A stretch of 40,426 nt of DNA. Origin: JAISGQ01 sp045604965. GTDB taxonomy: Bacteria > Bacillota > Clostridia > Oscillospirales > Acutalibacteraceae. The translations under genes and the position numbers were made by a program. The DNA lies in NCBI GenBank assembly GCA_045604965.1, contig JAZUPB010000029.1, forward strand, positions 1 through 40,426, in the 5' to 3' direction. Below the pieces are notes generated by a model, which saw only the letters and a program-made list of their open reading frames with translations, ran no database searches and was not told where the DNA came from. The stretch's first letter is position 1, and each line of letters opens with the position of its first letter. Shown here piece after piece: positions 30,176 to 38,097 of the stretch.

Positions 30176-31408
30176 ATGAAAAAAAGACTTATATTTGCAA
30201 TTGTTTTTATGTTCGTACTAAGCGTGTTTGCAGGATGTTCCAAAGAGAACATAAAAACGCCCCCGGTTCCTACGGTGGTAACCGAGACAGATGTCAGTGA
30301 AACCGACAATACGGAAAACAACACGGAAAACGAACCCGAAAAGCTTCCGGAAGAAACAGTGCTGCCCGAGGTATCCCTCAGCGATAACCTGTTCGATTAC
30401 CAGTTTGAACTCGACGGAAAGGTTCTTTCACTTCCCTGTGCATATTCCGAGCTTGAAGCTTTGGGCTGGGAGTACAAGAATGCAGATACAGACAGCATAC
30501 CCTCTATGCGTGCCACCCTTTCTGACGTCGTCAAAAACGGCAAGTCAATTATAATGATCCGAGTACTGAACCCTTACAAATCAGAAAAGCTCTATTCACA
30601 GTGCAGAGTGGGAACAATAACCGTTGATGACTACTCTTTCAAGGAAGGCGAAGTTCATAGCTTTACCATAGCAGGCGGTATCAACTTCTCAAGTACAGAG
30701 CAGGATGTTCGTGCTGCGTTCGGTGAGCCCACCGACCTTTATGAAAGTGACTTTATGAAAACACTCACTTATGATGAGTTCGGATACAGCGACAGCAGTC
30801 TTAAGATCTCTTTCCTGGCAGAAACAGGCAAAATGAATCAGATTAAGCTCAGCAATATAATTGTTGAGGAAGGTCTTGAGGATGATTCGGCAGTATCTTC
30901 CAACGAAGAAGCTAAAAATTATAAGGCACCTGAAGACATCGGCACAAGCTATGATTCCTTTGCATTCCGTCTGTTCGACACAACCTATTCTATGCCTGCT
31001 CCCGTATCGTACTATCTTGAAACAGGCTGGGAAGCAGTGAATTTCAAAGTTGACGACACTATGAGCGGAAACGATTTTGAATACGGTCTGAAGCTGCGCA
31101 GAAATAATCAGGTAATGACAATTGCCTGTGAGAATTTTTCCGGATCAGTATGTCCCATAACAGATTGCTTTGTAACGGAGCTTAAAGTCGGAAAGCATTA
31201 CGGCGAAATCCCCGTTGTTCTTGGGGGAGATATATCCGTGGGAAGCACATTGAAAGACGCAATCGAGGCATGGGGAGAACCGACCAAAACCTCAAGCGCA
31301 TCGGGATATACTTCCGCAGAGTTCGGAAAGTACCGCAGCCGTGTGGTGCTCAGCGTAGATGAGGGCACAGGCGAAATAATTACAATAAGCATTCAGAAAT
31401 ACGAATAA
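30176..31408 (+). CDS. Lipoprotein with two related beta-domains
   Basis: The product is 410 aa. The signal peptide ends in lipobox SVFAGC (Cys 21), then an acidic, Thr/Glu-rich linker. Two domains of similar plan follow: the first (about 75-220) with FDYQFELDGKVLSLPCAYSE, LGWEY and VRAAFGEPT; the second (about 255-405) with FAFRLFDTTYSMPAPVSYYL, GWEAV and IEAWGEPT. The repeated GEPT segment shows internal duplication. Similar lipoproteins are frequent in Ruminococcus; no function is known to me. It is divergent from the HTH-kinase operon and ends at a bidirectional terminator. Confidence 0.8.
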   Translation: MKKRLIFAIVFMFVLSVFAGCSKENIKTPPVPTVVTETDVSETDNTENNTENEPEKLPEETVLPEVSLSDNLFDYQFELDGKVLSLPCAYSELEALGWEYKNADTDSIPSMRATLSDVVKNGKSIIMIRVLNPYKSEKLYSQCRVGTITVDDYSFKEGEVHSFTIAGGINFSSTEQDVRAAFGEPTDLYESDFMKTLTYDEFGYSDSSLKISFLAETGKMNQIKLSNIIVEEGLEDDSAVSSNEEAKNYKAPEDIGTSYDSFAFRLFDTTYSMPAPVSYYLETGWEAVNFKVDDTMSGNDFEYGLKLRRNNQVMTIACENFSGSVCPITDCFVTELKVGKHYGEIPVVLGGDISVGSTLKDAIEAWGEPTKTSSASGYTSAEFGKYRSRVVLSVDEGTGEIITISIQKYE

Positions 31409-31437
31409 TCGACAGTGTTGTTTGAAAAGAGTGGGAT

Positions 31438-31474
31438 AAAAAAAGGAAGCCTTCCGTCGGAAGGCTTCCTTTTT
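31438..31474. terminator. Bidirectional terminator
   Basis: GGAAGCCTTCC and GGAAGGCTTCC around a GTC loop, flanked by A and T runs; it serves the lipoprotein gene and the converging glycosyltransferase gene. Confidence 0.92.
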
Positions 31475-31524
31475 GGTTCTGTTTACATATGTCGATAAAG
31501 CTGATCTTCAGTGAGAAACAACAG

Positions 31525-32646
31525 CTAATTGTTGTCAGACGAATTGCTGAACACCCACTTGCGCTGAATATGATAACTGATAAGGAAAAGAACAGTATCA
31601 ACAACGCACTTTACCACTGTGGCAACAAAGCTGCCGTCAAGATTTAACAGACGAAGAACGTTTGTGACCAGAACGGCGGAAATGAGCATCTGTACCGCAC
31701 AAAGGCAGAAATATTTCAGCATAGAAAGACCTGTGCTTGTCTTGCTTTTGAAAACAACTGTGCGGTTGATGAAATAATTGTAAAGGGAACTGACAATTCT
31801 TGCAAATACAGTAGATGTCAGTATGCCGAGAGTAACTATGCCAAGAACGGATATATCGGAAAAATCCTTGGGCAAAAAGTGTACAAGCAGAGAGAAAACA
31901 AGTATGTCAATTACAAAGCTTGAAAGGGAAGAGATAACATAGAGAAGGGGCTTTTTAAGAATAATGGAGTATATTCTCATAGAGTCTCGCACAGGACGGA
32001 AATGTGAGCTGGCATTTTCGTCGATGTATATAGTCTCAATGGGAGTTTCCTTCATCGGAATGTTGTTGTCGGCACATTCTATGAGCATATTCATCTCGTA
32101 CTCATATCTGTTGCCGCTAACCTCAAGCATCTGAGGAACAAGAGAACGCGGGATTCCGCGCAGTCCGGTCTGTGTATCGGAAACACTTGCACCGTGAGTG
32201 AGTTTGAAAACAACAGAAGTGGTTTTGTTCCCGAAGCGGCTTCTTGTGGGTATGTCCTCGCCATCAAAGTCACGCACACCGAGGATAAGGCTGTCGGAGT
32301 TTTCACTCATCATATCAGCTATTGCGGCGGCGTCCTCAGCGCGGTGTTGCCCGTCGGCATCGGCCGTGATTATTCCGCTGCATTCAGGGAGGTTATCAAG
32401 AAAATACTGGAATCCTGTTTTGAGAGCATAGCCCTTGCCCTGGTTGATGTCGTATGAAATTACAGTGCATTCCTTATGGGAACGAGCTTCATTGAATATT
32501 TCTGCACAGGATGAACTGCTGCCGTCATTTACAATAATTAAATTTGAAAATCCGAAATCAATAAGGTTTTTGATGTATGCCGTAAGTTTTTCGTCCGGCT
32601 CATATGCAGGGATCAGAATTGCAGTGCTGCTGCGATTGACTGACAT
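31525..32646 (-). CDS. GT2 glycosyltransferase fused to a GtrA-like membrane domain
   Basis: The product is 373 aa. Residues 1-225 are a dolichol-phosphate-mannose-synthase-like GT2 domain: AILIPAYEPDE, IIVNDGSSSS, NQGKGYALKTGFQY, and the metal site ITADADGQHR. Residues about 230-370 have four membrane segments of the GtrA family (SFVIDILVFSLLVHFLP, SLYNYFINRTVVFK, and HIQRKWVFS at the end). The enzyme should load a sugar onto a lipid carrier and the GtrA part may flip it, for decoration of cell-wall polymer or exopolysaccharide. The fusion is known in Bacillota. It stands alone with promoter at 32709-32737. Confidence 0.92.
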   Translation of the reverse strand: MSVNRSSTAILIPAYEPDEKLTAYIKNLIDFGFSNLIIVNDGSSSSCAEIFNEARSHKECTVISYDINQGKGYALKTGFQYFLDNLPECSGIITADADGQHRAEDAAAIADMMSENSDSLILGVRDFDGEDIPTRSRFGNKTTSVVFKLTHGASVSDTQTGLRGIPRSLVPQMLEVSGNRYEYEMNMLIECADNNIPMKETPIETIYIDENASSHFRPVRDSMRIYSIILKKPLLYVISSLSSFVIDILVFSLLVHFLPKDFSDISVLGIVTLGILTSTVFARIVSSLYNYFINRTVVFKSKTSTGLSMLKYFCLCAVQMLISAVLVTNVLRLLNLDGSFVATVVKCVVDTVLFLISYHIQRKWVFSNSSDNN

Positions 32647-32708
32647 ATTATCACATCCGATAGTTTTTGCTTGAGATAATCATAATTTCTCAAGTTGATA
32701 TATGTTCA

Positions 32709-32737
32709 AGTTTATCATTGTAAATGCACAATGTCAA
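32709..32737 (-). promoter_or_regulatory. Promoter of the GT2-GtrA gene
   Basis: On the minus strand TTGACA (32732-32737), 17-base spacer, TAAACT (32709-32714). A CTTGAGA/TCTCAAG inverted repeat (32670-32694) lies in the leader. Confidence 0.7.
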
Positions 32738-32759
32738 TCGAATAATGATGCCCGTATGG

Positions 32760-32788
32760 TTGACGAAATTGCTGTGTTATGATATAAA
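32760..32788 (+). promoter_or_regulatory. Promoter of the envelope operon
   Basis: TTGACG (32760-32765), 17-base spacer, TATAAA (32783-32788), about 75 bases before the first GTG. Confidence 0.75.
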
Positions 32789-32863
32789 ATTATAAGGAAA
32801 TAACTGATATATGAAAATAAACAGATATATAAAAACAAGCGTAGGATTAGGAGCTGAGCGACA

Positions 32864-33526
32864 GTGGAAAAAAAGAGATTCAGAGCGAGAGCAGAGAAAA
32901 AGAGGTTAATAAAAAGAGCGATTCTTGTGCTGTTGGGTGCTGCAATATTGCTGACGGCAACAATAATCGGAATCAGTGGAATAAAGGCAATTGGGCCGAT
33001 GGTATCAGAGGAGCCGAGAAGTCTGAACTCTTTGCCGGAACCGGGAGAAACAGTAAAGAATTTCTTTGACTGCATAGTTAACGGTGATTTTGAAAAATCG
33101 GCTGAATACCTTTCAAACTATTCTACGCTCGGTTTCTCGGCAGATGCAGAAGATGACAAATTGGCAGATTTCATAAAGACAAATTTGCTCAGCAGCTATT
33201 CCTATGAGTTTATTGGTGAGTGTGAAGCAAAGTCTGTAACAGCTGTGCAGAAGGTGGATTTCACATTCCTTGAGACAGAGGCCATTATAGAAGAGCTCAG
33301 AGAAAATGCATCAGTAATTGCGTATGACAAGTCATACGAAGGAATAGAGATAGATGAAGCTGTTGCAAATGAAATATTGTACGAGGCCATCACAGAGATA
33401 GAAGGACATATCGATGAATACTACACAACAAAAAGCATTACAATAAACTTAGCTTATGACGGTGAGAAGTGGGAAATGGAACTGCCAAAAGAGCTATTTG
33501 ATGCTATTATCGGAATTGCAGAATGA
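32864..33526 (+). CDS. Membrane-anchored protein with DUF4878-like domain
   Basis: The product is 220 aa with GTG start at 32864 (AGGAG 10 bases upstream). A basic N-terminus and one membrane segment (about 18-40) precede an outside domain. That domain begins with PGETVKNFFDCIVNGDFEKS, the typical start of DUF4878/NTF2-like lipoprotein domains. The rest has about 110 acidic residues ending in WEMELPKELFDAIIGIAE. It is the first gene of an operon of cell-envelope genes and its stop lies 11 bases before the next start. A role in that envelope function is inference. Confidence 0.8.
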   Translation: MEKKRFRARAEKKRLIKRAILVLLGAAILLTATIIGISGIKAIGPMVSEEPRSLNSLPEPGETVKNFFDCIVNGDFEKSAEYLSNYSTLGFSADAEDDKLADFIKTNLLSSYSYEFIGECEAKSVTAVQKVDFTFLETEAIIEELRENASVIAYDKSYEGIEIDEAVANEILYEAITEIEGHIDEYYTTKSITINLAYDGEKWEMELPKELFDAIIGIAE

Positions 33527-33537
33527 GAGGTGTAAAT

Positions 33538-34620
33538 ATGGAAAACAGAAAAACGCTGCCTCAGATAATATTTGCAGTAATACGAATAATAATTACAGCC
33601 GTGCTTATGGTTGTAGTTGTGTTTGAGATATTTGCATCTTCTTACTTTATGTCTTCGTCAACAAAGATCGTAAAGAACGCTGAACTGAAGGAAGCGGGAG
33701 AAGCAGATGTTCAGTTTGACGCATCCGTAAGCCGAATCAAGAGTGAGGCTCTTGACGGAATATATTCCATTCCCAAAGTTTATGTTCTTCCAATATCGGA
33801 CAGCCCTGCCCCCAATCCCAACAAAAAGCTTTTCACTTCCATACCAGATGACGGAAGAGGTACATATAAAAAACAGCCCATTAGAATTTACGAGGATGAG
33901 ACCATACGTGTAGAGATGTGGAGAGAACGTCACGACGGCTCTACATATAATTTTTCTAAAATTAAAATAGCTCATCCTTCCCAGTTCCGACACGCAATTT
34001 CTGATGATGATTTCTTTTCAAGCAACAGATATAAGCCTATTACAATAGCAAAAAGTAAAAATGCGGTTGTTGCAATGACCGCTGATTTCTGTAAATACCG
34101 TTCTTATGGAGTAACTATACATAACAGAAAGATGTTAAGAAACAAACCGAGTTATCTTGAGTTGCTTTTGGTAGATGCAGAGGGTGATTTCCACGTAGTA
34201 AAAGGAAAGAAACTCAAGTCCAGCGGAATTCTTGAAAATAACGACATTATTTTCTCTTTGTCTTTCGGACCCATACTGGTGGAAAACGGAAAGCCGAGGC
34301 AATTAAAGGATGTAGGATATTATGCTGAGGGGCTTCTGGATACAAAAGAACCACGCGCAGCTATAGGACAGTTAGGCAATCTGGAGTACCTTTTGTGCAC
34401 CGTTAACGGAAGAATGCCATCGTCTCCCGGAGTAACCTTTGACACAATAGCAAAGAGAATGGCTCAAAAAGGCTGTATAACCGCGTACAATCTGGACGGC
34501 GGACAGACATCGACACTGATATTCAATGACAAGGTATATAACGCTGTTGCATATGGCGGACAGAGAGAAGTCAGCGATATTATTTATTTCGCTACTGCAA
34601 TTCCTGAAGGGGAGGAGTAA
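33538..34620 (+). CDS. Phosphodiester glycosidase family protein (NAGPA-like)
   Basis: The product is 360 aa. A membrane segment (about 10-35) anchors it, with the catalytic domain outside. The NAGPA domain shows KNAVVAMTADFCKYRSYGVT, FGPILVENGKP, EPRAAIGQLGN and the signature CITAYNLDGGQTSTLIFN. Human NAGPA removes GlcNAc from a phosphodiester; bacterial members act on cell-wall or exopolysaccharide phosphodiesters such as teichoic-acid-like linkages. GAGGTG precedes the ATG at 33538. The next gene, an Lgt-like membrane protein, starts 3 bases after the stop. An envelope-modifying job fits both. Confidence 0.9.
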   Translation: MENRKTLPQIIFAVIRIIITAVLMVVVVFEIFASSYFMSSSTKIVKNAELKEAGEADVQFDASVSRIKSEALDGIYSIPKVYVLPISDSPAPNPNKKLFTSIPDDGRGTYKKQPIRIYEDETIRVEMWRERHDGSTYNFSKIKIAHPSQFRHAISDDDFFSSNRYKPITIAKSKNAVVAMTADFCKYRSYGVTIHNRKMLRNKPSYLELLLVDAEGDFHVVKGKKLKSSGILENNDIIFSLSFGPILVENGKPRQLKDVGYYAEGLLDTKEPRAAIGQLGNLEYLLCTVNGRMPSSPGVTFDTIAKRMAQKGCITAYNLDGGQTSTLIFNDKVYNAVAYGGQREVSDIIYFATAIPEGEE

Positions 34621-34623
34621 AAA

Positions 34624-35640
34624 ATGGATAAGATCGCTGTATTTAGCGGAAAAGAAAATCTTTACTGGCATGGCATTGTTATGGCGGCTGCAATTGCGGT
34701 GGCTTTTGCGATGTTCTGGTTTCTGCGTACGCTGCAGAAAGGCAAATATACTGGTGCAGTGTGGATAACGGCGCTTGCAATACCTTTCGGTATGGTTGCA
34801 GGCAGAGCAGGATACTGGCTGTACCGTCAGGAGATGTATGACGGAATAGGCGATGCATTTGCTGAAATGAATGGCGGGGGATATTTCCTTTACGCAGCAA
34901 TGATTGGAGTTGTAATTGCTGCAGTTGTTGTGAATTTTGCGGCACGTATGAAAAGCCTCAGAGAAATACTCGACGCAATGGCTCCTGCCGGTGCGATGGG
35001 AATATGCATAGGCAGACTGGCTGCGTATTTTTCCGCATCGGATAAAGGTAAGGTAGTGGAAAACGAGAAGTTCCACAAACTGCCTTTTGCGGTGCAGGAC
35101 GCATCAAATGGATATTGGAGTTTGGCTGTATTCATTTTTGAATCACTGTTTGCGTTTTTGGTGTGCCTGTTTCTTGTAGGTGTATTTATTGTTGTTTATC
35201 TGAAGGAAGACAGCAAATTCAGAAAAGGCGATGTAGCGCTTCTGTTTCTCTTAACTTATGGTTCAGGACAGTGTATTCTTGAAAGCCTGAGAGTAGATTC
35301 CCTCTATTTTATTACACTTGGTTTTGTAAGGGTATCGCAGGTTCTCAGCGCAGTGCTGGTAGGCTTTGCACTGGTGATATTCAGTATCAGAATGATAAAG
35401 AAATTCAAGTTCAGATTGTATATGCCGATAATATGGGTAGCTCTTATAGGGCTTCTTGCGGTAGCATTTTATATGGAGCTCCGTATGACCAGTGAGGTAT
35501 ATGTACGCAATTATTCAACAATGGCATCGTGTCTGGCGGTTGTCTGCGGTTCAGGTATTTGGATGTGCTTTAAAACCATAATTCCCGGAGACAAAAATGA
35601 AAGTAAATCCGAAGAAAAGCTGCAGGAGTCGAATGTTTAG
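34624..35640 (+). CDS. Lgt-like polytopic membrane protein lacking catalytic residues
   Basis: The product is 338 aa with about seven to nine membrane segments. The plan is that of prolipoprotein diacylglyceryl transferase: FGMVAGRAGYWLYR, then LREILDAMAPAGAMGICIGR, and LLFLLTYGSGQCILESLRVD near the end. Residues that Lgt needs are changed: the His of the HGG loop is absent (GGGYFLYAAMIG), the GN/N-E part after GR is replaced by LAAYFSASDKG, and the Arg before IxE is Gln (GSGQCILE). It is therefore probably not a working Lgt but a relative with another or no transfer activity. GGAGGAG precedes the ATG. A normal lgt gene presumably exists elsewhere. Confidence 0.8.
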   Translation: MDKIAVFSGKENLYWHGIVMAAAIAVAFAMFWFLRTLQKGKYTGAVWITALAIPFGMVAGRAGYWLYRQEMYDGIGDAFAEMNGGGYFLYAAMIGVVIAAVVVNFAARMKSLREILDAMAPAGAMGICIGRLAAYFSASDKGKVVENEKFHKLPFAVQDASNGYWSLAVFIFESLFAFLVCLFLVGVFIVVYLKEDSKFRKGDVALLFLLTYGSGQCILESLRVDSLYFITLGFVRVSQVLSAVLVGFALVIFSIRMIKKFKFRLYMPIIWVALIGLLAVAFYMELRMTSEVYVRNYSTMASCLAVVCGSGIWMCFKTIIPGDKNESKSEEKLQESNV

Positions 35641-35674
35641 TGCGAAGATTGCTGAGGAAGGAATGAGAGCGTAA

Positions 35675-36088
35675 ATGAAAGATAAAAACAACTTTCCGAA
35701 TTGGGAAACATTTCTGTCTGTAATCATTTGTGCCGCTATTGCGATCAGCGGTGTATCGATCGCTGTGAACTGGCTGAAAAAACCGTCATTCACAGAGGAG
35801 AAATTTATACATTCCGAAAAAAGCGGCTCAGACATTTATGATGGAGATAGTACAGACGAAATATCCAAATCGGATGCAGACATAGCGGAAACAGGAGAGA
35901 AACTTTACGTAAAAATTATAGTATCAGCTGCTATGATGCATGAGTCAGACTCTGTGGAATCAAAGTCTGTTGGCGTTATACCGGAAGGGACAAAGCTCAA
36001 GATCCTCGAGGCAAAAGGACGCTGGTACAAGGTAACATATGATGAGATCACCGGGTGGGTACATCAGAACACAGTTGAATTAGTATAA
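35675..36088 (+). CDS. Membrane-anchored SH3-domain protein
   Basis: The product is 137 aa. A membrane segment (about 12-35) leads to a Ser/Asp-rich spacer and a C-terminal bacterial SH3 domain (about 75-137: KLYVKIIVSAAMMHESDSVE, GTKLKILEAKGRWYKVTYDE, ITGWVHQNTVEL). SH3b domains bind peptidoglycan peptides. It is the last gene of the operon that starts at 32864 and ends at a terminator shared with the converging L,D-transpeptidase gene, which also carries SH3b domains. A wall-binding accessory role is likely. Confidence 0.88.
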   Translation: MKDKNNFPNWETFLSVIICAAIAISGVSIAVNWLKKPSFTEEKFIHSEKSGSDIYDGDSTDEISKSDADIAETGEKLYVKIIVSAAMMHESDSVESKSVGVIPEGTKLKILEAKGRWYKVTYDEITGWVHQNTVELV

Positions 36089-36093
36089 AAAAG

Positions 36094-36132
36094 CACCCCA
36101 TATGAACCTTGGGTTCATATGGGGTGTTTTTT
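36094..36132. terminator. Terminator between the envelope operon and the L,D-transpeptidase gene
   Basis: CACCCCATATGAACC (36094-36108) and its complement (36112-36126), loop TTG, followed by six T; the preceding A-run allows minus-strand use too. Confidence 0.92.
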
Positions 36133-36138
36133 GTTGAT

Positions 36139-37851
36139 CTATTTTTTGTAGGGGTTATCAATATGCGGATCGGTAGGATCCCAACCCTTAAATTCTGATG
36201 AAGAATTAAGAGAAGGAATAGGTTCAGTGCCGGTGGGACCGTTTTTGTTGCTTAAAACACGAACCTGAGTTCCGTTAGCTGCATTGTCGTATATCCATTT
36301 CGAATCACGCACACAAAGTCGTACACAGCCATGAGATGCAGCTGTGCCGAGCTTTTTGTACTCATCCATCTGCAGTGTACTGGGGGAAGTTTTAACATAC
36401 GGTACAGAATGGAAAAGATAGCTGCCGTAAAATCTTACAGCATATTGTGCATATACATTTCCGACCATCAGGCGCCATTTATATCGCTGGGATATGCTGT
36501 AAAGTCCATCTGGTGTGGAGTTGTTCTTTCCGACTGAGCAGGTGAACTTTTTAATTACCTGATTGTATTTGCCGTAATCGTCTTTTCCGAGAACAAGCAC
36601 AGAGCAGTTTTTCTTATATACGATTATGTAATAATCTTTATTGTAGTTAGGCTTGAGAACATCGGTGTGATTGTATGTGACAGGAGCCTTAGGCGCTGCG
36701 GACGAGTAGAGAAGAGTAAGAGTTTCATTATCAGCAATGCCTGTGGGAGAAAGCCCTGCACGTTTCTGGAATGAGATAACGGCTTTTTTAGTGTTGATAC
36801 CAAAGGAACCGTCAGGGACTTCTGCTATATATCCAAGTGTACGCAGTCTGGTCTGCATCTTGGTAACCGCATCGCCGGAGCTTCCGACGGAAAGAGCAGC
36901 GTAAGGAGTCGGAGTGCTTGCTTTTACGGAAATGTACTTTCCGCTGACCCATACGGTGGAACCGTTTCTTTTAAAGCTGTACCAGATACTGCCAGAAACT
37001 TTTTTCTGCCCTGTAATCTCAAAGGAGTAGCCTTTTTTTATTGCAGTAACTACCGCATATGAGGTGCCGGCACCCTTGCGGACGTTCAGCGAAGCACAGG
37101 TTACAGTGCCTGTTTTCTTTGTGCTCGGTGCAGCTGCAGTGGTTGTGGAAGTAGTAGCCTCTGTGGCCGTGGTGGTTGATACAGAAGTGGGTTTTACGGT
37201 TGTGGCTGATGTTGTTTCAGTTGTTGCAGAGGTAGTTGTATGTACAGTAGTTTCAGTGGGGTTAACGGAAGAGGCGGCAGTAGATGCAACAGTAGTTTCG
37301 GTAGACCCAGAAGGGATTGTGGTTGCACTTGCAGAAAGCGATGCATACACACTGCTGACCCAGCCTGTTTTGGTTGCGGTGAACTGAATTTTATACCACA
37401 AAGTACTGCCGTTCTTCTTGCTCCCAAGATACTTGTAAGACTTGTTTTTATATGCTACACCGACTTTTGCATAAGATGCGCCTGCGCCTTTGCGGACATT
37501 TACTGAGCTTCCGGTAATTTTTACAGTTCTTGAAGATGCGGTAGTAGTGGGAGTGCTTTCTTTTTGTATGATCTTTGAATACTTGCTTGAAATCCAGCCG
37601 TTCTTTGTGCTGCTGTACTTGATCTTGTACCACTTGATTCCGTTTTTGTCATTACCTGAACCGAGAAGTTCATAGGAGCCGCCCTTTGAGGCGGTTCCGA
37701 TTTTGGCATATGAAGTGCCTGCACCCTTGCGTATGTTTACACTTGAGCCGGTGACCTGAACATAACTTTTTGATGCTGCAAATACATTGATTGGAAAAAC
37801 TGAAACTAATATTAGCGCGATAAGCAGTGCCGCTGTTATCCTTTTAAACAT
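36139..37851 (-). CDS. Secreted L,D-transpeptidase with three SH3b domains and a PG-binding domain
   Basis: The product is 570 aa. A signal peptide ends in VFAAS. Two SH3b domains (about 28-90 and 100-165) are separated by a Thr/Ser linker, a long Thr/Ser/Ala-rich spacer follows (about 170-245), then a third SH3b domain (about 247-305), a PG_binding_1 helical domain (about 312-375; TKMQTRLRTLGYIAEVPDGS) and a YkuD catalytic domain (about 395-535) with the active-site motif SHGCVRLCVRD. It makes 3-3 crosslinks or attaches proteins in peptidoglycan. The start at 37851 has an AAGGG upstream; a longer frame adds 11 residues before the signal peptide. The spacer of over 70 residues would span the wall. 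Confidence 0.93.
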   Translation of the reverse strand: MFKRITAALLIALILVSVFPINVFAASKSYVQVTGSSVNIRKGAGTSYAKIGTASKGGSYELLGSGNDKNGIKWYKIKYSSTKNGWISSKYSKIIQKESTPTTTASSRTVKITGSSVNVRKGAGASYAKVGVAYKNKSYKYLGSKKNGSTLWYKIQFTATKTGWVSSVYASLSASATTIPSGSTETTVASTAASSVNPTETTVHTTTSATTETTSATTVKPTSVSTTTATEATTSTTTAAAPSTKKTGTVTCASLNVRKGAGTSYAVVTAIKKGYSFEITGQKKVSGSIWYSFKRNGSTVWVSGKYISVKASTPTPYAALSVGSSGDAVTKMQTRLRTLGYIAEVPDGSFGINTKKAVISFQKRAGLSPTGIADNETLTLLYSSAAPKAPVTYNHTDVLKPNYNKDYYIIVYKKNCSVLVLGKDDYGKYNQVIKKFTCSVGKNNSTPDGLYSISQRYKWRLMVGNVYAQYAVRFYGSYLFHSVPYVKTSPSTLQMDEYKKLGTAASHGCVRLCVRDSKWIYDNAANGTQVRVLSNKNGPTGTEPIPSLNSSSEFKGWDPTDPHIDNPYKK

Positions 37852-37905
37852 CAGAGGTACACCCTTCCTTGTGATGCATTGCACATAAATATAATTTACT
37901 TATTG

Positions 37906-37935
37906 ATTTTAACGCGATAGATATTGCTCTGTCAA
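37906..37935 (-). promoter_or_regulatory. Promoter of the L,D-transpeptidase gene
   Basis: On the minus strand TTGACA (37930-37935), 18-base spacer, TAAAAT (37906-37911). Confidence 0.7.
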
Positions 37936-38030
37936 TAGCAAGGATAAATGTTTACAGGCCGGTATACTGAAACCCAAATACAGAATGACGGAACTACTTA
38001 TGATGAGTACAGATTTGAGAACTGCAATAA

Positions 38031-38059
38031 TTGACGAAGCAATAATATAATGCTAAAAT
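38031..38059 (+). promoter_or_regulatory. Promoter of the rRNA methyltransferase gene
   Basis: TTGACG (38031-38036), 17-base spacer, TAAAAT (38054-38059), 38 bases before the ATG at 38098. Confidence 0.75.
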
Positions 38060-38097
38060 ATAAAATAGACTAAAATTTCAGGAAACGGAAAAACGCT

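Noticed and set aside
34372..35076. Long minus-strand open frame
   Set aside because: It lies antisense to the Lgt-like gene; Cys/His/Ser-rich shadow composition and no ribosome site.
37120..37340. Repeat array or CRISPR-like pattern
   Set aside because: The repetition is codon-level low complexity (Thr/Ser/Ala codons), with no constant repeat and spacer lengths.
37064..37387. Val/Ala-rich plus-strand frame
   Set aside because: Antisense translation of the Thr-rich spacer of the L,D-transpeptidase gene.
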